From assembly GCA_963803115.1 (NCBI GenBank), contig CAWDLN010000019.1, positions 338,825 to 402,824 of the forward strand: DNA of 64,000 nt, written 5' to 3'. The position numbers and the translations under genes are program-made. Source of the stretch: DATBGZ01 sp963803115. Lineage in GTDB: Bacteria; Actinomycetota; Actinomycetes; Mycobacteriales; Micromonosporaceae. Positions 54,369-62,025 of the stretch are shown piece after piece; positions within the stretch are counted from its first letter, which is position 1, and each line of letters begins with the position of its first letter. The notes beneath the pieces were generated by a model. The model did no database searches. It had not been told where the DNA came from and saw nothing but the letters and a program-made list of their open reading frames with translations.

Positions 54369-54665
54369 ATGGCTGAGCTGCTCTCGACATCCGACATCGC
54401 CTCCCACCTTGCCGAGTTGGACGGGTGGTCGGGCGATTCCGGCGGCATCACCCGTAGCGCGAAGCTGCCCAGCTTCATGGGCGCCATCGGTGTTGTCGAT
54501 CGAGTCGCCGCCGTCGCGGAGGAAATGGACCATCACCCCGACATCGACATCCGTTGGCGCACGCTGACGTTCGTCTGTTCCACTCACTCCGCCGGTGGTG
54601 TGACCACAAAGGACATCGAGCTGGCTAGGCGCATCAACGAGATCGTCGCCGCCGCCTCCGCCTGA
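54369..54665 (+). CDS. pterin-4a-carbinolamine dehydratase family protein
   Basis: 98 residues, full length for PCD/DCoH. EEMDHHPDIDIRWRTLTFVC contains the catalytic EM-x-HHP motif, and THSAGGVTTKDIELARRIN is the second conserved part. It dehydrates 4a-hydroxytetrahydrobiopterin in pterin recycling. No aromatic hydroxylase is in view. Confidence 0.9.
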   Translation: MAELLSTSDIASHLAELDGWSGDSGGITRSAKLPSFMGAIGVVDRVAAVAEEMDHHPDIDIRWRTLTFVCSTHSAGGVTTKDIELARRINEIVAAASA

Positions 54666-54889
54666 CATCGGCGCATAGCTGCAAGGTCAAACAGCTACCG
54701 AATGACTCGGTCAACGGTGGCCAATAACGTTGCTGAACCGCGAACTGGCAACGGCACGTTTCATACGCACGGACTCAACCACCCGCGCGGCGTCCGCGGC
54801 GCAGCGCGGTGACGACCATGCCTTTCGCTGGTATAGGGGCACGGCAACTCACCTGCTGCGCTGCGCGCTGAATCACGGACGGTCACCAT

Positions 54890-55702
54890 ATGATCCGCAC
54901 AACCATCGGCAAGACACTTACCGTCAAGGTGGCCATTGCGGCGGCCGCGGTAGCCGCGATGGGAGGCGTTGTGCTCGCCGCAAGCGCGGTGGGTGCCTCA
55001 ACGTCCCATAACCGGGACGCGATCACGGAACTCCAGCCATCCAAAGTACGAGCTTCCAGCGGCCCGACCACACCAAGGCCCACGCACGAGGGACCCTCTT
55101 CTCTTCCGTCGACCGGCGACTTCTCGGCGATGTGTCACGACATCGTCAGCCGAATTCAGCAGCAGCGAGCAAATCAGCTCGATGAGTCGCACCTCCGGGA
55201 ACTCCTCGGCCAAGATTCAAAGCTGTGGGAGTCCCTATCCAAGACCCTCGACGGCGCTGGCGATCTCAGCGACCTGAACACGCTCTGCGACCGAATCACT
55301 GGCGCCATGGCCTCGAGAGGACCCTCAGGCGGCGGCTCGACCAGCGCCGGCTCGAACGGCGCGGGATTCCGACGTGCCGACGCGGCAGTGACGGAGTCCG
55401 CTCACCCGGGTCGCGCCGTCCGGCTGGCTCTAGGTCTCGTTGGACGACAATCGGTCGCGCCGACGTGCGATGACGCGGCGAAGCTTGCCCGTTTGTCCCC
55501 GATCGAACGGCAGCGCCTCGAGGTCACCCAACCAAAGCTCGGTCCGCTCGGTGAGCTCGGACAGCACCCTGCGTGCTGCGCGCACAGGAACGCCGAGTTG
55601 GATGCCGAGCGCTACGAAATCTTTGGCCGCGAACTCGCTGCCGTGACGGCCGCCGATCGGCAGGGCCATCGTCTTGTCGCCATACAGGTACGTGCACGGT
55701 AG
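54890..55702 (+). CDS. secreted small protein; reading frame runs into hipA
   Basis: 270 codons as read. N-terminal signal peptide (about 12-36, VAIAAAAVAAMGGVVLAASAV). A low-complexity Ser/Thr/Pro stretch and a helical part follow, with FSAMCHDIVSRIQQQ and LNTLCDRITGAMA. Two Cys may pair. This matches the general shape of small secreted actinobacterial proteins that end here. The rest (after about residue 145) overlaps the 3' end of hipA by 273 bp and looks like noise, so the true stop may have been lost. Confidence 0.5.
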   Translation: MIRTTIGKTLTVKVAIAAAAVAAMGGVVLAASAVGASTSHNRDAITELQPSKVRASSGPTTPRPTHEGPSSLPSTGDFSAMCHDIVSRIQQQRANQLDESHLRELLGQDSKLWESLSKTLDGAGDLSDLNTLCDRITGAMASRGPSGGGSTSAGSNGAGFRRADAAVTESAHPGRAVRLALGLVGRQSVAPTCDDAAKLARLSPIERQRLEVTQPKLGPLGELGQHPACCAHRNAELDAERYEIFGRELAAVTAADRQGHRLVAIQVRAR

Positions 55703-56683
55703 GTCGTACGCGGGGGAGACCCGCCATTCCCCATCAAGCCCCTGAGCCACGGAGAAGTTCTTGGCATGTGCGTCGCCGTTTCCGATGAGATAGGCAAACG
55801 CCAGCTGACGGAGCAGATCGCGCGCCGCGACGAGGGGTGCGTCACAGACAGCAGACAGTGCGGTAAAGATCTCTTCACTACCGAGGCGATACTTGTCAGC
55901 CGGGGGCAGTCCGCAGACCTGGCACCCGTCCTCGACAGCGAGGAGTCGTTGTGCACCGTCCACAGTGACGCGATCGAATCGCCGCACCAACAGCCCGGGT
56001 TCACCGTCGGCGTCGGTAACCAGCTCACTCGGCGGCACTCGGAGTCCACACGTTTCTGCAGCACGGAGAAAGAAGGCTTCGTTCTCGACAAGGTGGGGGA
56101 TTTCGCCTATCGGATTGAGTTTGAGGACGTATCGCTCGCCGGCTCTGGCCACCGGAAGGTTAATCATGGCCGCGCTGGTCTTGTCCTGGACACCCGGAAG
56201 CGCCGCACGTTGTGCCTGGATTCCTAGCTCGTCGAGCAGACGCCTGAAACTCGTGCTGCCGATGTGCTCGATCGCCACGCGCGGCGCCACCTCAGCCGGC
56301 GCGAGGCCGGATGGCACCACTTGCACATCACCGACGGCGTCAGCACCGACGGCCAGTAGAAGCGACAGCTCATCGTCGGCTGAAGTCTTCACCGCGCGCC
56401 GAAGCGCGCCGAGACGGCGACCTTCCGGCAGTAGGCCCGTAAAGAACGCGGGTAGAGCTCCTCCGGGCCGAATCACCGGCTCGCGCGACACCGGCAACGA
56501 GAATGAGACGGCCACCCCGCCGTTCGCGATCCAATCAGCGCGGTACGCGAACTCGATGCTGCCCCGGACACGGGCCAACGTGGCCGCAGGCTCGCCAGCC
56601 TTGAACACGTCGGCTTGCTCGACTGCCCGTAGCTGTTCGAGGCTGTCGTTACTGGCTTGCGTCACGAGCCCCTCCGTCGACAT
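55430..56683 (-). CDS. hipA: HipA-family serine/threonine kinase toxin
   Basis: About 417 residues from ATG 56683. GTG 56665 with GGAGGGG just before it is an alternative. HipA motifs: substrate/Gly-rich loop LPGVQDKTSAAM (about 165), HLVENEAFFLRAAETCGL, LLVRRFDR, the catalytic loop AYLIGNGDAHAKNFS (Asp about 290), and SPAYDLPCTY with the metal-binding Asp. HipA kinases inactivate glutamyl- or other tRNA synthetases and slow growth. Start overlaps the hipB end, so the antitoxin is made first. Confidence 0.9.
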   Translation of the reverse strand: MSTEGLVTQASNDSLEQLRAVEQADVFKAGEPAATLARVRGSIEFAYRADWIANGGVAVSFSLPVSREPVIRPGGALPAFFTGLLPEGRRLGALRRAVKTSADDELSLLLAVGADAVGDVQVVPSGLAPAEVAPRVAIEHIGSTSFRRLLDELGIQAQRAALPGVQDKTSAAMINLPVARAGERYVLKLNPIGEIPHLVENEAFFLRAAETCGLRVPPSELVTDADGEPGLLVRRFDRVTVDGAQRLLAVEDGCQVCGLPPADKYRLGSEEIFTALSAVCDAPLVAARDLLRQLAFAYLIGNGDAHAKNFSVAQGLDGEWRVSPAYDLPCTYLYGDKTMALPIGGRHGSEFAAKDFVALGIQLGVPVRAARRVLSELTERTELWLGDLEALPFDRGQTGKLRRVIARRRDRLSSNET

Positions 56684-56915
56684 TGGACCGAATGTCCGTC
56701 GCGGATCCTCGGTGGAGTTCGAGATGAAGGCCAAGCGCGGCAAGCACAGCGAGCACCTTGTCGAGTTGAACAGATCGCTTCCCGTTCTCTAGCGAATAGA
56801 CGAAGCGCTCAGAGACGCCGGCAAGGTCAGCCAACTCTTCCTGGAGCAGGCCAAGATGTCGTCGCCGGGATCGCAGCGTGCCGGCGAATGCGTTCAATTC
56901 GGCGTGTTTGGGCAT
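56649..56915 (-). CDS. hipB: HipB-type Xre antitoxin
   Basis: 88 residues. An Xre helix-turn-helix spans about residues 8-65 (LRSRRRHLGLLQEELADLAG, VSERFVYSLENGKRSVQLDKV). It should bind HipA and repress the operon. Three CCGCACG-type palindromes lie upstream. Its 3' end overlaps hipA by 35 bp (17 if GTG 56665 is used). Confidence 0.9.
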   Translation of the reverse strand: MPKHAELNAFAGTLRSRRRHLGLLQEELADLAGVSERFVYSLENGKRSVQLDKVLAVLAALGLHLELHRGSATDIRSNVDGGARDASQ

Positions 56916-56935
56916 GTTTGCGTACTCCAGTTCGC

Positions 56936-56951
56936 CCGCACGTCCGTGCGG
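56936..56951. promoter_or_regulatory. hipBA operator O1
   Basis: CCGCACGTCCGTGCGG is an inverted repeat with 7-bp arms (CCGCACG/CGTGCGG) and a 2-bp centre, 21 bp before the hipB start. Confidence 0.75.
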
Positions 56952-56996
56952 TTTTCCTCGATTCTAGCGGCGGGCGGACCGCTGTAGACGGCCTGG

Positions 56997-57012
56997 CCGC
57001 ACGAACATGCGG
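56997..57012. promoter_or_regulatory. hipBA operator O2 (imperfect)
   Basis: CCGCACGAACATGCGG matches the O1/O3 pattern with one arm mismatch (CATGCGG instead of CGTGCGG). It starts 61 bp from O1. Confidence 0.65.
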
Positions 57013-57058
57013 CGGAGTCTCACAAAGGCGCTCATGGCTGCGATCGGGAGTGCCATTT

Positions 57059-57074
57059 CCGCACGTTCGTGCGG
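57059..57074. promoter_or_regulatory. hipBA operator O3
   Basis: CCGCACGTTCGTGCGG is a perfect 7-2-7 palindrome, 62 bp from O2. Confidence 0.75.
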
Positions 57075-57234
57075 CTACCTGGGAGCCGACTCAAAGAGTT
57101 GGCCATCGAGTCGGCGGGGCATGACATTGACGGTTGCCAACGCGATGGAGAGCATTCCTGGTCTCGTCATGACGGCCGGAGTGAAGTTTTCGAAGGCCCG
57201 ATCCCCGTGGCGGCGCAACTGGTGCAATCGTCGC

Positions 57235-57879
57235 ATGGGCGGCGGAGCGGCGGCGGGCAGATTGCGTCTGCGCTCGACGCGAGCGGTTGAGGTGGTTTTG
57301 GCGGCCACGGGTCTGGGATTTACGGTCCTTGGCGGCGATGACCAACGATCAGAGGCAGTGTTTCTCGGCCTCTGGAGCACCGTCGCGACCTGCTACCTCG
57401 TCGTGGGCGGAATACGCGTGCGTCGGCAGCGTGGCCTCGATGTGCCCACGCCGGTAGCCGGGGCCCGGTGGCTGCCCGGACTAGCGAGTCAGCGGTTCAG
57501 TTTCTTCTTCACGGTGGCCGCGAGCATCACTGGGCTTGGGACTGCGCTCAATGTGCTCGCCCATCGCGACGAGTCCGAGATCAGCGCTCTGGTCACCGGG
57601 CTCGGTGTGATCGTGATGATCTGTGCCTGGATGTTGCTTCATGTCGGATACGCCTACTACTACGCCCGGTTGGGCGACCTCCGTTTCCCCGACACGCCAA
57701 CGCCGCAGCTGATCGACTTCTTGTACTTCGCGTTCACCATCGGCGTGTCGTTCGCCGTCTCGGACGTCGAGGTCTGTAGCCGCCCGCTGCGCTGGCACGT
57801 GACGGTCCACAGTGTCGTGAGCTTCTTGTACAACGCCGTGGTGCTGGCGATCGCGATCAGCATCATCACCGGCCGGTAA
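57235..57879 (+). CDS. DUF1345 membrane protein
   Basis: About 214 residues from ATG 57235. The frame is open back to 57007, but that would run through the hipBA operators and adds no membrane segment; ATG 57121 is also possible. Six hydrophobic segments are seen. The late LIDFLYFAFTIGVSFAVSDV is the DUF1345 hallmark. Function is unknown. Being divergent from hipB, it may share its control region. Confidence 0.75.
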   Translation: MGGGAAAGRLRLRSTRAVEVVLAATGLGFTVLGGDDQRSEAVFLGLWSTVATCYLVVGGIRVRRQRGLDVPTPVAGARWLPGLASQRFSFFFTVAASITGLGTALNVLAHRDESEISALVTGLGVIVMICAWMLLHVGYAYYYARLGDLRFPDTPTPQLIDFLYFAFTIGVSFAVSDVEVCSRPLRWHVTVHSVVSFLYNAVVLAIAISIITGR

Positions 57880-57923
57880 GACCACGATCGGGCGGTCGTC
57901 CGATGGCGCGGCCGCCGCGCGGT

Positions 57924-57936
57924 GCGTACGGTACGC
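57924..57936. promoter_or_regulatory. palindrome before the DsbA-like gene
   Basis: GCGTACGGTACGC is a 6-1-6 perfect palindrome ending 30 bp before the start codon. It may be an operator. Confidence 0.3.
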
Positions 57937-57966
57937 GTGTCCTCACTCCCGCAGGAAGGTGCAGCG

Positions 57967-58587
57967 ATGGCGGCTGCTGTCGACATCTGGGCGGACCCAA
58001 CCTGTCCGTGGGCGTTCATGACGTCGCAATGGCTGCTCGAGGTCGAGCGGGTCCGCGAGGTCGCGGTCGTTTTTCATGTCATGAGCCTGTCGGTGCTCAA
58101 CGAGGGCAACGCCGTGACGGATGGTGAACGCGAGGCTTTGGCCCGGGCGTGGGGCCCGGTTCGGGTGCTGACGGCGGCGTCACTCACATTGGGCCAGCCG
58201 GCATTGCGCGACCTCTACTTCGCGCTGGCCAATCGCATCCACCGCGAACGGCGCCAGCAGTTCGACCGGGACTTCTACGCCGTGGCGTTGAACCGGGCGG
58301 GCCTGCCGCACAGCCTCGCCTACGCGGCGGAATCTCCCCACTACGACGACGCGGTGCGCGCGAGCCACCTCAGCCGGGCCGAACCGGGCGAGGAGGCGCT
58401 CGGCTCGCCGACCGTGAAGGTCCGTCGAGCCTCTGGAGAATCAGTCACGTTCTACGGACCGGTCCTAGGGGCCTACCCGCGCGGGGAAGCGGCTGGTCGA
58501 CTGTGGGACAGCGTGTCGTTGGCGGCGGATACCGAGTCCTTCTTCGAGCTGAGGCGGATCCGACGGCGGGCACCGATATTCGACTGA
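57967..58587 (+). CDS. DsbA/FrnE-like thioredoxin-fold protein
   Basis: 206 residues, ATG with AGGAAGG upstream. The N-terminal VDIWADPTCPWAFMTSQWLL holds a CPWA motif: the first Cys (about residue 13) is kept and the second position is Ala. The helical insert and the later SPTVKVRR cis-Pro (G-S-P-T) region fit the DsbA-like oxidoreductase fold. Related actinobacterial proteins (Rv2466c-like) use mycothiol. With one Cys, a monothiol mechanism is likely. Confidence 0.83.
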   Translation: MAAAVDIWADPTCPWAFMTSQWLLEVERVREVAVVFHVMSLSVLNEGNAVTDGEREALARAWGPVRVLTAASLTLGQPALRDLYFALANRIHRERRQQFDRDFYAVALNRAGLPHSLAYAAESPHYDDAVRASHLSRAEPGEEALGSPTVKVRRASGESVTFYGPVLGAYPRGEAAGRLWDSVSLAADTESFFELRRIRRRAPIFD

Positions 58588-58612
58588 CCACACCACGGTG
58601 CCCAAATGTCCA

Positions 58613-58641
58613 CAGTGGTCAATAGATACAGTGGTCAATAG
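58613..58641. repeat. tandem 13-bp direct repeat
   Basis: CAGTGGTCAATAG occurs at 58613-58625 and 58629-58641, a 16-bp period. The first is fused to a TCCACAGTGG word. The repeats lie between the convergent DsbA-like and DsrE-like genes. Confidence 0.6.
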
Positions 58642-58651
58642 CTGCAGGTGA

Positions 58652-59017
58652 TCAGTAGCTGAATGTCGTCGCCGGATCGTCGCCAATCCACTGCCACATC
58701 GGCACGGTCCCGCCGAGCTCCGCGTTTGGCAGCAGGTCGCCCTTGTCGAGCTGCCTCGCGTCGAAGCAGATCGGGCAGACGAGGTATCGCCCGCCGGCTG
58801 CCTGATACCGAGCTAGTAGGTCGGGAAGTGGCGGGCATCCGGTGCAAGCGACGCCGACCGCTACACCCTCGGTCGCGAGGCGGACGGCTTCTTTCGTCAT
58901 GAACATGAGGGTTTGCCGACCCTGCTCGGCTGCGCCGACGGCCACGAGGAACGCGATCATTACCTTTTCCGGGTCCTCCATGCCGGTGACCAGGCTGACA
59001 ACTGCCTTTTGTGCCAT
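58652..59017 (-). CDS. DsrE/DsrF-like protein
   Basis: 121 residues. The DsrE fold is shown by VVSLVTGMEDPEKVMIAFLV at the start and the loop VACTGCPPLPDLLARY. LVCPICFDARQLDK follows with two more Cys. Such proteins carry sulfur or act in redox, and conserved Cys residues are present. Convergent with the DsbA-like gene, which also suggests thiol chemistry. Confidence 0.82.
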   Translation of the reverse strand: MAQKAVVSLVTGMEDPEKVMIAFLVAVGAAEQGRQTLMFMTKEAVRLATEGVAVGVACTGCPPLPDLLARYQAAGGRYLVCPICFDARQLDKGDLLPNAELGGTVPMWQWIGDDPATTFSY

Positions 59018-59144
59018 GGACGTGCCTCTCTACGAGCGATCCTCTTTGCCCCTAGTACGGCACAGGAGGAGGACTGTGCGGATCCGTGTTGGCACGCATG
59101 TGTGGCGTCGGCCGCCGCGTCGCGGTGGCGGCGTGCACGCAGTG

Positions 59145-60248
59145 CTATCGCGGCGACTGTTCGCTGAACAGATGCGCGACGGCCGCCGCGCGTGCGCTCT
59201 TCCCCGAGACACCGAGCTTCAGGTAGGCGTTGGAGAGATGCCGCTCGACGGTACGCACACTGAGCACGAGCTGCTCTGCGATTCCTACGTTGTCCAGTCC
59301 ACGGGCTGCAAGTCGCAGCACCTCACGCTCACGTTCGCTCAACGGGTGAGTCGCCGACGCGCGACTGGAGTCGGGCCGCGCTTGGTCCGCAGCCAGGAAT
59401 GCCGCGACTTCCGCCGTGAACACCGGCCACGCGGGCTCATCGGAGAGGACGACGTGGTTCTGACTCTCGAGGGCCACGAGACGCGCAGCGGATATAGATG
59501 AAGCGATTATCCGGGCCTCGGAGAAGTCAATCATGTGATCGCCGCGTGAGTGGAGCACCAGGGTCGGGACGTCGAGCTGACCAAGCAGATCGGTCACATC
59601 TGCCTTCAGTCGCTCGGCTCGGGCCGCGACCAGAACGTCGGCGGCTGTCGATGTGCGCTGTAGTTCGTCAATCCAGCGCATCTGCGCTTCGGTCGCACCA
59701 GGGATCATCAAGTTGGTGAAGACTCGCCGGAACACTGGATCCGGCCGCGCCCAGCCCACCCTGACCATTTGCGTGAAGGTCTCCTGGAGTTCCGCGCTCT
59801 CCGCGGAACGGACACCAACCGCGTAGGTGCCGTACAGAATCAGGCGGCTCACTCGGTGCGGATGGCGGTGCGCGTACGAGATCGCGACCGGTCCGCCCTG
59901 GGCCATCCCCAGTAGCGCGAACCGGTCCAGCCCGGCGGCGGCAACCACCGCCTCGAGATCGGCGATCCTGGCCTCGAGCGTGAAGTCGTCGACGTACCAG
60001 TCGGAGAGGCCGAAGCCGCGCTCGTCGTAGCGCGTCATCGTGGCCAGCCCACCGATGTCCGTCAGAAAGTGGCGCCACACCGGGCTCTGCCAGTCGAACT
60101 GGAGGTGGCTCAACCAGCACGTGTTGACGACCAGCGGTGGGCCGGAGCCGTGAGTCGCGTACGCGATGCGTGCTCCGTCAGACGAACGGCAGAACTTGAC
60201 GTGGTCCCGTGGACTCGAAAGTGCTGACGCCGCGTGCCTTCCCGGCAT
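59145..60248 (-). CDS. LuxR-family regulator fused to an inactive-looking alpha/beta hydrolase domain
   Basis: 367 residues from MPGRHAASAL. The N-terminal 280 residues form an alpha/beta hydrolase: GPPLVVNTCWLSH, MTRYDERGFGLSD and LVLHSRGDHMI. The nucleophile elbow reads LLGMAQGGPV, with Ala (about 116) in place of Ser. The C-terminus is a GerE-type HTH (LSEREREVLRLAARGLDNVG, then RTVERHLSNAYLKLGV). It is probably a ligand-sensing transcription factor without hydrolytic activity. Confidence 0.85.
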   Translation of the reverse strand: MPGRHAASALSSPRDHVKFCRSSDGARIAYATHGSGPPLVVNTCWLSHLQFDWQSPVWRHFLTDIGGLATMTRYDERGFGLSDWYVDDFTLEARIADLEAVVAAAGLDRFALLGMAQGGPVAISYAHRHPHRVSRLILYGTYAVGVRSAESAELQETFTQMVRVGWARPDPVFRRVFTNLMIPGATEAQMRWIDELQRTSTAADVLVAARAERLKADVTDLLGQLDVPTLVLHSRGDHMIDFSEARIIASSISAARLVALESQNHVVLSDEPAWPVFTAEVAAFLAADQARPDSSRASATHPLSEREREVLRLAARGLDNVGIAEQLVLSVRTVERHLSNAYLKLGVSGKSARAAAVAHLFSEQSPR

Positions 60249-60505
60249 GGCGGCAGCGTACACCGGCAAGCGGAGCACGGCGGATATCGCAACCAACGAC
60301 GATGCCCATGATCTGTATCGCGGCCAGTTGGCTAAGCTACCGTTGCGCCACACGGGAGGCCGACGGTCCGCGTGCAGGGTTGAACCCACCCGTACCACCA
60401 AACTGATTGACACCCTTCTTCCGCCTGATGACGCGGACGCCGGGCTACCGGAGAACGGTGCGATCGATGGTTCATCAGCCGGCCGACCTGCCAGCCCGCC
60501 CTAGC

Positions 60506-60860
60506 ATGGCGTGGCTGCGAAAGACCGCAAACTAACAGTTCGCCGAGTTGCGGGTTACTGATCCGGCCGCGCGTCTGGCCGACACCCAACTCGTTATTGC
60601 CCACAGCTACGGCTTCGCCAGCTGGCGACGGCTCAAGGCACACGTCGATGCCGTGAATACCGATGCCGCGCGGCTGGCCGGCGCCGTGATCAGCGGCGAA
60701 CTCGAGGTCGTGACGGAGATTCTGCATCGCCGGCCAAGCCTCGTCGATGCGGCGGACGACCTCGATGAGGCCGTTCGTCCCAGCGACAGCCGGGGCATGC
60801 GACCGCTCCACCTTGCCGTCGCGAACGACCGGCTGGATATGGTCCGGCGGCGGCCGCCGA
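60506..60860 (+). pseudogene. broken ankyrin-type protein (N-terminal part)
   Basis: From ATG 60506 the frame reads MAWLRKTAN, then stop TAA at 60533. It continues in the same frame as QFAELRVTDPAARLADTQLV, IAHSYGFASWRRLKAHVDAV and GMRPLHLAVANDRLDMV. This is the well-known start of actinobacterial ankyrin-repeat proteins (LRKxAK ... RLADAQLVIAxxYGFxSWxxLKAHV). The repeats themselves are lost after about 60855. The in-frame stop and truncation mark it as a pseudogene. Confidence 0.65.
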
Positions 60861-61072
60861 GGCCCAGGCCGGTCGCGATGCTGAAACGTACTCTCCCGCC
60901 CGATCGTTGGGACGGAAGCGGCTCGGCGGCGCGATCGAGCTACTCCGAGCCGCCGCAGGCCCAGACAAACGTTCGGCACCAGCGGGCTTGCGGCACCTGC
61001 CGGGTCCTTCACGTCGACAGGTGCCGCGTCCGCGGGTTCGCGTGCCTTGGCGTCTTCGCTGTGTGCCGCCAT

Positions 61073-61552
61073 TCACGCGCTGTCGGCGGCCGCGCGGAGG
61101 TCGGCGACATCGATCTTCGTCATCTTCAGCATTGCCTGCATGGCCCGGCTAGCGCGTGCCGGGTCGGGGTCCGACAGCAGCTCATTAAGCGCCGCCGGCA
61201 CGATTTGCCACGACAAACCGTACTTGTCCTTCAGCCAACCACAAGGGCCCGGTTGGCCGCCACCGGCCGTGAGCGCGTCCCAGTAGTGGTCCACCTCGGC
61301 CTGGTCCTTGCAGTCCACCACGAACGACACCGACTCGTTGAACGTGAAGTTCTCCGGTCCCCCGTTGAGCGCGGTGAACTCGTGCCCGCCAAGCTGGAAC
61401 TGCACGGTCATGACCGAGCCCTCGGGCCCCGGGCCGGCCGGGCCGTACCGCTGTACATCGGTGATCTTCGACTTCGGGAAGACGCGGGTATAAAGCTCGG
61501 CGGCTTCCTCGGCCTGGTTGTCAAACCACAGGAACGGGCTGATCTTCGGCAT
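61073..61552 (-). CDS. VOC-family protein (PhnB-like)
   Basis: 159 residues, ATG 61552 with AGAAGGAG upstream. PKISPFLWFDNQAEEAAELY and GGHEFTALNGGPENFTFNES are typical of the PhnB/3-demethylubiquinone-methyltransferase-like VOC branch. DKYGLSWQIVPAALNELL is a third conserved block. The protein is a small dimeric metal- or ligand-binding fold. Substrate is unknown. Confidence 0.87.
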   Translation of the reverse strand: MPKISPFLWFDNQAEEAAELYTRVFPKSKITDVQRYGPAGPGPEGSVMTVQFQLGGHEFTALNGGPENFTFNESVSFVVDCKDQAEVDHYWDALTAGGGQPGPCGWLKDKYGLSWQIVPAALNELLSDPDPARASRAMQAMLKMTKIDVADLRAAADSA

Positions 61553-62025
61553 GGCAATCTCCTTCTGAGTGCGTACGTGCCAACCTTCTACCCGGTAGAC
61601 ACACCTGGCCACGCTTTCTCGACATCCGCTGGTGGTCTTTTCACCTGCGGGTCGACTCGATGCCTGGCGCGAGTGCTCGACCCGGCGCCGGCCACCGGCA
61701 CTCGCCGGACGGTCATCAGCGGGGCCAACGTCCACCCCGCGTGGACAGACCTACCCGCGTTCGTTCCGCCAAACACGTGGGCATCGGGCTGCCGTCCGCG
61801 AACCTCGAGATGGTCGGTCGCGACGTGGTGCTTCGCGACACCATCGACGATCCACAGTGGACCAGCGGGTGCCGCACGATTTCAGCGCCATGGCGCGCGA
61901 GCTCTTCCGATGTGCCGCGCGATCCGCCATTGCGAAACAATGAGCCCTGAGGGGCGCCCGGTTGCTAGGCGTTAGTGGCCTGGGTCGGTCGCACGACCAG
62001 CCGTCCGAACGGGTTAGGACTAACA
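61553..62025. other. gene-poor spacer
   Basis: 473 bp with only short overlapping ORFs of no recognisable family. It contains an exact TCCACAGTGGA at 61851-61861. It may hold gene debris, but I could not identify any. Confidence 0.5.

Noticed and set aside
60861..61072. Possible gene remnants between the ankyrin pseudogene and VOC gene
   Set aside because: Short ORFs on both strands show no family features.
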